Of a stretch of 64,000 nt of DNA, positions 58,933-64,000 are shown in pieces. The stretch comes from Saccharolobus caldissimus. GTDB lineage: Archaea; Thermoproteota; Thermoprotei_A; Sulfolobales; Sulfolobaceae. The notes under the pieces were generated by a model. That model saw nothing but the letters and a program-made list of their open reading frames with translations. It searched no databases and was not told the DNA's origin. The DNA lies in assembly GCF_020886315.1 (NCBI RefSeq), contig NZ_AP025226.1, forward strand, positions 770,001-834,000, in the 5' to 3' direction. Within the stretch, counting starts at the first letter, position 1. Each line of letters opens with the position of its first letter. Made by a program: the position numbers and the translations under genes.

Positions 58933-60129
58933 TTACTCATATCTTAATGCTTTATTAGGGTCTAGCTTAGACGCTCTATAAGCTGGAGCCAATGCTGCTA
59001 ATATACTTAATAAAGTAGAAAATATGAGTACTTCTACCATAAAGAAAGGCGAGTAGACTGGAGAAACTGAAAGTTCTCTCAAAAAGCTAAATCCTAATCC
59101 GAAGTGTTCTTCGGTAAGGATAAATGAGACTAAGGACCCTAATCCTATGCCTATAATGCTGCCTATGAATCCCATTAAGCTAGCTTCTGTTAAAAACATA
59201 GTTATTATGTCGTATCGTGTAAATCCTAGTGCCCTTAGAATTCCTATTTCTTTAGTTCTTTCAACTACTGTAGTAAACATAGTGGTAGTTACTCCCATAA
59301 ATGATACAATAAATGAAGTAGCTCCTGCTGAGACTAATAAGGCGTTAAGTGATTGCAGAGTATTATTTATTAGCTGAATGAACTCTTCAGCTACTATTAT
59401 ATCCAGTGAATCTCCAAATTTCTCTTTTATCTCATTTACTACATAATTTATTTGATTTAGTGAATTCACTATAATTATTGCCCCACTATACGAGCTTGAA
59501 ATTGTCTGTCCGAAGGCTAATGGTACTATAATTGATTTGTCTATATCAACTCCAAGAAAGCTACCGTATTCATTAAGTATTCCAGTAACTAAGAAATTTT
59601 TTGTGAAATTGTTATCTCCATCAAAAACTATTACTTGAATAACTTGATTTTCTCTTATGGGTGAATAACCTCCTTGTGGGTTTCCAAGTTGAAATCCAAC
59701 TACTGCTTCATATTGAACGTCTGCAGTAGGAAAATATCCTTTATTTAAACTTATTGCAGGAGCAGCTATTTTTAACTGGTTTATGTTAACAGAGAATACT
59801 GTAGCTCCCTCTAATCCAGTTGATGTTCTAATAAAAGCTGGAAATGAGTAAAATGGGATGACCATTTTAACACCTAGTATAGACTCTAGTTGAAGGATAA
59901 CGTATTGCGTTAATGAAAGTCCTCTTCCTGTTGGCGTTATTACGATGTCATAAGGGGAAAGGAAATTTGATATCTCAGATACTATAGTATGAGAATACCC
60001 TAATACCATGGAATTGATTGAAATAATTGTAGCTGGACCTACAACTATTCCTAATATGGTTAATATCGCTCTAACTTTCCTTTCCCTTAATGAACTTAAC
60101 GCGTAAGCTATGAAGTCTACTAGTTTCAT
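58933..60129 (-). CDS. MacB/FtsX-like ABC permease
   Basis: The 398-residue protein has one N-terminal helix, a large external domain and three C-terminal helices, with the MacB/FtsX ending (RTKEIGILRALGFTRYDIITMFLTEASLMGFIGSIIGIGLG ... ALAPAYRASKLDPNKALRYE). Such permeases couple ATP hydrolysis in the cytoplasm to work outside the membrane. Its start overlaps the 834-aa gene by four bases; the ATPase gene is two genes upstream in the same operon. Confidence 0.9.
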   Translation of the reverse strand: MKLVDFIAYALSSLRERKVRAILTILGIVVGPATIISINSMVLGYSHTIVSEISNFLSPYDIVITPTGRGLSLTQYVILQLESILGVKMVIPFYSFPAFIRTSTGLEGATVFSVNINQLKIAAPAISLNKGYFPTADVQYEAVVGFQLGNPQGGYSPIRENQVIQVIVFDGDNNFTKNFLVTGILNEYGSFLGVDIDKSIIVPLAFGQTISSSYSGAIIIVNSLNQINYVVNEIKEKFGDSLDIIVAEEFIQLINNTLQSLNALLVSAGATSFIVSFMGVTTTMFTTVVERTKEIGILRALGFTRYDIITMFLTEASLMGFIGSIIGIGLGSLVSFILTEEHFGLGFSFLRELSVSPVYSPFFMVEVLIFSTLLSILAALAPAYRASKLDPNKALRYE

Positions 60130-62630
60130 TTTCTTAACCTCCTTATACTTAAATAGATTATAATTGATAGTAGTGAAATTACTAATGCAAGTAAGAGTAT
60201 AGTAGTTACAGATATCTTTATTGTTCCGTTATTTGTAAAAGTGGCATATGATACTATAAATGGTAATATGTAGTAAGTAGAGTTAGGTTGATATAATTGA
60301 TTCTCGTAAGATACAGTTATGTTAAACGTATATCTACCCGGGGGTAATGATAACGTGAAGGAGAATGGAGTTGGAGTATTAGGCGGTACATTTCCTATGT
60401 ATATTGAGGTGTAATTATTTACATATAACGTAACGTACTGAGCATTTTGAGATCCAGTGTTTATTAATAATCCGTTAATGACTACACTATTATTGACTAC
60501 TTGAGCAGAAACTTGAGTTATTTCCATTCTAACAAAACCCATACTTAATAAACTTAGCTGTTCTTGGTAAGTTTCCGTTGCCCCGTTTATTGTATATTCG
60601 GATATTATCATTATTGGAATTGACATAGTTTGCGGTATTTGTGGAATTATGTAAAATGGTGTTGTATAAATCTGATGAGGTGGTAGGTAAGGTATATAGA
60701 AAGTATTACTAGACATATAAATTTCTTGACTAGGATAATCTAGTTGCAATTTTAGATTATATATAGTATAATTTGCTAAATTTTCTATCTCTAATATTTC
60801 TGTATTATTAGTATTATAATACACCGTGGTTTTTAACAGTGAAATTAATAAGGGTTGTTGATAGGTTATAACAAATACTGGCGCTGTAAAAGTTCTTATT
60901 ATCTCGGAGGTAAAATAAGTGTAGACTAGTCTTATAATTAAAGGGTATACAGTAGCGGGTAAGCTCTGGGGGGCATAAATTGTATAATAAAAGGTAATAG
61001 AAGAGTTAGGTTTTAGATAAGGTATAGTATTATTTACCGACGTTATTATTTCCAACCCTTCCGTAGAGATAAATATATTTAAATTATATATATATTCTGG
61101 TCCTAAATTTATAATTTTAACTGGCAATATTGTATAACTTCCTTGAGGTATTATGGTTTTATTTAACTCTATCATAACTGGTGATGGTGGTAAGATGTAA
61201 ATTGTATCAGAACCATTAGTTATCTTATCTTGGTCATAACTTATTTTATAGCTAAAATTAAGATCTCCTATAGAAGTATTTGGAGTGATCTCTACTGGAA
61301 TTGTTAATGGTAATGCTTGGAATTGAGGTATTGCTGGGACGAATACATAAGGTTGTAATGGTATTATTCCATATGGGAATTTGTAAGTTATATTAACTGC
61401 AGTAATTGGAAAAGGTAATGGATTATATATAAGTAAAGTTAACGGTACTACACCTATTCCTGGGAAAGGTATTATCGTTGTGTTCCATAACACCTCAACT
61501 ATTTTAGGGGTTTGATTATAGTATATGTTAGCGTATGTTAGGTAAATTGAGCTCAGAGTCTCTCCTAATGCTGTATAATTTATTTCTATAGGTATAGGGT
61601 ATATTGTAGGCAAAACGTCTTGTGGAATGTAAAACTTGAAGTAAAATATAACCTCCTGACCTGGTTGTAATGAGATTGGTGTAAAATTAGAGCTTATTGG
61701 AATTAAACTTGTGGAAGTTAATTCTGGTTTAACGGCAATTATAAAACTACTTACGTTACTAGTAATTCTAATAAATAAAGTACTTGTGTTGCCGGGATTA
61801 GCATTTATTGCATTAGAGCTTATATTAAGCTTAGCTTGAGGATATATTGTTATTATTGAAGTTTGATTATTATCTCTATAGAAGTAACCTAAGAAGTCAG
61901 TAAAAGAAATAGAGTAATTAATTTGATAATTTCCAGGTTTTATCTCATTACTTACATTTACAATAGTTGTTGCGAATTCAGGCTCACCAGGGGGTAAAGC
62001 AGGTAAAACTACGTTTAATCTATTTTCTCCATTCTGAGAATAAATACCTTTAGGCAAATAAACGTTTAGTGTAATGTTAAACATTGGATTAGTAGTTGGA
62101 TTAAAGATTACGAAAGTTAAGGGCACTAATCCCTCTCCAACCTGAGCAAAGGTTAATTGTTGTGATGTCCCCCAGAATATCTCTTCTAAGATAGGGAAAG
62201 TAACATTATATATGGGTATGGTTATCATTTGTGTAATCTGGTTTTGAGTCCCAGTTAACGTATTTTGATATATTATTGTTAAGGGTACATTGTATATACC
62301 AGCTTTAGCATTTGGGAGTACGTTTAAGAAAAATGTTATTTGTGAAGTCGTAAGTGAGGATGACGTAACTGAGCCATAAGCTATAGATGAACCTCCTTCT
62401 GAAGTTATTGGAGTGTTAACTAGGTTTAGTATTGCATATACTATCTGATAACCTAAAGGTTGAGATACTATAACATAAAATGGGGTATCATTATATCCAG
62501 GATGAGCTTTAATGGGATTTTGTGGGGTACCCCAACCCCATCCTGACACTACTACTGTTTGGGAATTTGAAATATTCGAGAACGAAATTAATATGATGAC
62601 AATAAATAGAAGTATAAGTAATTTTCTCAT
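60126..62630 (-). CDS. Exported repeat protein of the ABC operon
   Basis: The 834-residue protein has a signal peptide (LLILLFIVIILISFSNISNSQ), a long external part made of several related beta-sandwich repeats of roughly 130-140 residues (e.g. ..GVVPLTLLIYNPLPFPITAVNITYKFPYGI.., ..PGNTSTLFIRITSN..) like CARDB/NEW3-type domains, and a C-terminal membrane helix (ILLLALVISLLSIIIYLSI) with a basic end. It lies between the ATPase and permease genes with four-base overlaps, so it probably forms a complex with them outside the cell. Many N-glycosylation sequons. Confidence 0.75.
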   Translation of the reverse strand: MRKLLILLFIVIILISFSNISNSQTVVVSGWGWGTPQNPIKAHPGYNDTPFYVIVSQPLGYQIVYAILNLVNTPITSEGGSSIAYGSVTSSSLTTSQITFFLNVLPNAKAGIYNVPLTIIYQNTLTGTQNQITQMITIPIYNVTFPILEEIFWGTSQQLTFAQVGEGLVPLTFVIFNPTTNPMFNITLNVYLPKGIYSQNGENRLNVVLPALPPGEPEFATTIVNVSNEIKPGNYQINYSISFTDFLGYFYRDNNQTSIITIYPQAKLNISSNAINANPGNTSTLFIRITSNVSSFIIAVKPELTSTSLIPISSNFTPISLQPGQEVIFYFKFYIPQDVLPTIYPIPIEINYTALGETLSSIYLTYANIYYNQTPKIVEVLWNTTIIPFPGIGVVPLTLLIYNPLPFPITAVNITYKFPYGIIPLQPYVFVPAIPQFQALPLTIPVEITPNTSIGDLNFSYKISYDQDKITNGSDTIYILPPSPVMIELNKTIIPQGSYTILPVKIINLGPEYIYNLNIFISTEGLEIITSVNNTIPYLKPNSSITFYYTIYAPQSLPATVYPLIIRLVYTYFTSEIIRTFTAPVFVITYQQPLLISLLKTTVYYNTNNTEILEIENLANYTIYNLKLQLDYPSQEIYMSSNTFYIPYLPPHQIYTTPFYIIPQIPQTMSIPIMIISEYTINGATETYQEQLSLLSMGFVRMEITQVSAQVVNNSVVINGLLINTGSQNAQYVTLYVNNYTSIYIGNVPPNTPTPFSFTLSLPPGRYTFNITVSYENQLYQPNSTYYILPFIVSYATFTNNGTIKISVTTILLLALVISLLSIIIYLSIRRLRK

Positions 62631-63304
62631 TTTTCCTCACCGACTATTTTTCCGTCTCTAATATAGATTTTTCTTCTAGCATAACTCGCTACTTCTTTGT
62701 CATGAGTTACAACTACTATAGTTGTTTTTAGTTCTTCATTAATTTTCTTAAATATGTTCATTACTATCTTAGCGTTAGTACTATCTAGATTCCCAGTAGG
62801 CTCATCAGCTAATACTATCTTCGGATTCTGAGCTAAAGCCCTAGCTATTGCTACCCTTTGTTGTTGCCCTCCAGAAAGTTCAGTAGGTTTCTTTCTTATT
62901 AGACCTTCTAATCCCACGAGTTTTAGTGCGTTTATTGCTATTTCCTCTCTTTTCCTTTTTGGTAAGCCTCTAGCTACTAAGGGCAATTCCACATTTTGTA
63001 AAACTGATAATCTAGGAATTAAATTAAAGTTCTGAAATACAAAGCCTATATACTCATTTCTAATTTTAGATACTTCACTATCATTTAGTTTCGTAACGTC
63101 CATGTTATAGATATAAACCTTACCTTCTGTCGGTCTATCTAAAACTCCTATAATTGATAAGAGTGTTGACTTCCCACTCCCTGAAGGACCTAATATTGCT
63201 AAAAACTCACCTTCCTCTATTGATAGATTAATATTATTTAACGCTATAGTCTTTACGTTTCCCTCATAGATTTTAGATACATTCTCAAGTCTGACCACAT
63301 TCAT
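62627..63304 (-). CDS. LolD/MacB-like ABC transporter ATPase
   Basis: From ATG 63304 the protein is about 225 residues: Walker A GPSGSGKSTLLS, Q-loop FVFQNFNLIPRLSVLQNVELPL, signature LSGGQQQRVAIARAL, Walker B IVLADEPTGNLD and the switch His in VVTHDKEV. This is the MacB/LolD branch. The open frame starts at 63346, but ATG 63304 (MNVVRLENVSKIYEG) begins the domain and lies 26 bases after TTTAAAC. It is the first gene of the ATPase-exported protein-permease operon. Confidence 0.9.
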   Translation of the reverse strand: MNVVRLENVSKIYEGNVKTIALNNINLSIEEGEFLAILGPSGSGKSTLLSIIGVLDRPTEGKVYIYNMDVTKLNDSEVSKIRNEYIGFVFQNFNLIPRLSVLQNVELPLVARGLPKRKREEIAINALKLVGLEGLIRKKPTELSGGQQQRVAIARALAQNPKIVLADEPTGNLDSTNAKIVMNIFKKINEELKTTIVVVTHDKEVASYARRKIYIRDGKIVGEEK

Positions 63305-63391
63305 ATATATAGGTATTACGGGAGACAGTTTAAACGTGTTTTCCAAAGTAGGTTATCATAAATTTAAAAGTTATATTGCAATAGAGAATTT

Positions 63392-64000
63392 ATGAAATAT
63401 ACTGAGACTGCTCCCAAGCTTTTTATGAATACTGGAACTAGATTTCCTAGAAGAATCATTTGGGCTATGGGCTTAATTAAGAGATCTTGTGCTAAGGTAA
63501 ATGCTGAGTTAGGCTTAATAGATAAAAAGATAGCTGACGCAATAATTAAAGCATCAGAAGACTTGATGAACGGCAAATTAGATGATAAGATAATTCTCGA
63601 TGTTTTTCAAACGGGTTCTGGAACTGGGCTTAATATGAATGTTAATGAGGTTATAGCGGAACTAGCTTCTAGCTATTCTGGACTTAAGGTTCATCCAAAT
63701 GATCATGTGAATTTTGGTCAATCATCGAACGATACAGTGCCAACGGCAATAAGAATTGCAGCTGTTGCTGAAGTTAACGATAAATTACTGCCATCTTTAC
63801 AGAAAATTATATCCTCACTAAATAGAAAGGCTGAGGAATATAAGGACGTCATAAAGGCTGGAAGAACTCATTTAAGAGATGCCTTACCAGTTACTTTAGG
63901 TCAGGAATTATCAGCATATGCTGATGCTTTTCAGCATGATTATGAACAAATTGTAAATATTTTAGAATATGTTAAAGAATTGCCTATAGGAGGTACTGCT
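63392..64000 (+). CDS. fumC: Class II fumarate hydratase, N-terminal part
   Basis: The frame runs from ATG 63392 to the window edge (203 codons, incomplete). It has the fumarase C features [36 protein letters not shown] (substrate-binding His/Asn region) and [22 protein letters not shown]. The enzyme interconverts fumarate and malate in the citric acid cycle. It is divergent from the ABC operon, with TTTAAAAG about 28 bases before the start. Confidence 0.92.
   Translation, partial: MKYTETAPKLFMNTGTRFPRRIIWAMGLIKRSCAKVNAELGLIDKKIADAIIKASEDLMNGKLDDKIILDVFQTGSGTGLNMNVNEVIAELASSYSGLKVHPNDHVNFGQSSNDTVPTAIRIAAVAEVNDKLLPSLQKIISSLNRKAEEYKDVIKAGRTHLRDALPVTLGQELSAYADAFQHDYEQIVNILEYVKELPIGGTA

Noticed and set aside
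63364-63576. 70-codon minus-strand open frame
   Set aside because: It lies antisense to the clear fumarase gene starting at 63392.

Overview
The window comes from a hyperthermophilic crenarchaeon of the order Sulfolobales. The support is an AT-rich chromosome, mostly leaderless genes with a TATA box about 26 bases before the start, a set of archaeal information-processing genes (PCNA-PriS-GINS-L44e-S27e-aIF2alpha-Nop10), intron-bearing tRNAs, AglB, and an SSV-type partitioned integrase. As I remember the S. solfataricus sequences, PriS and PCNA here are clear but diverged homologues, so this is probably another species or genus of the order. I do not name a species.

Layout. 1-525: the 3' end of 23S rRNA and its flanking stem. 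526-4700: a decayed zone with a broken radical SAM/SPASM-MFS pair, a winged-helix remnant and a frameshifted metal-transporter-like gene behind a palindromic operator. 4729-11034: PIG-L deacetylase, a GH116 beta-glucosidase, membrane and exported proteins. 11013-18660: a minus-strand operon for a membrane-bound hydrogenase-like/complex I-like complex whose large subunit lacks the NiFe cysteine motifs (Ehr-like), with several frameshifts and two extra genes downstream. 19075-25249: TatD-like hydrolase, SDR, a molybdate/tungstate-type binding protein and permease, and a Kelch/FN3 surface protein.

25413-29110: accessory island with an IS110-type element (with a candidate bridge RNA region) beside small secreted/membrane protein genes; one of these genes lies between perfect 34-bp inverted repeats. 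29374-42774: conserved core: tRNA-Pro, CCA-adding enzyme with a RIO-like kinase and ThpR, UPF0200/0201, RNase Z, Trm-G10, PRPP synthetase, GPN-loop protein, the replication/translation operon and AglB. 42875-47405: exported protein, tRNA-Ile, and two insertion sequences, one with exact ends and target duplication. 47768-49723: ammonium transporter and a MarR regulator.

49827-58847: an integrated pRN-family-like plasmid of about 9.0 kb. It sits in tRNA-Ala(CGC) between 45-bp attachment repeats, with the integrase gene split between the two ends. It carries a primase-polymerase/helicase Rep, CopG, AbrB-like and zinc-finger regulators, an origin-like iteron cluster, several palindrome families and an unrecognised four-gene minus-strand operon. 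58933-64000: a MacB-like ABC permease, an exported partner and an ATPase, then the start of fumarase.

The most interesting leads are the cysteine-less hydrogenase-like complex, the plasmid cargo operon with the plasmid's origin and operator architecture, the IS110 upstream structured RNA region, the inverted-repeat-flanked secreted gene, and the alternative hairpins over the IS6-like transposase start.
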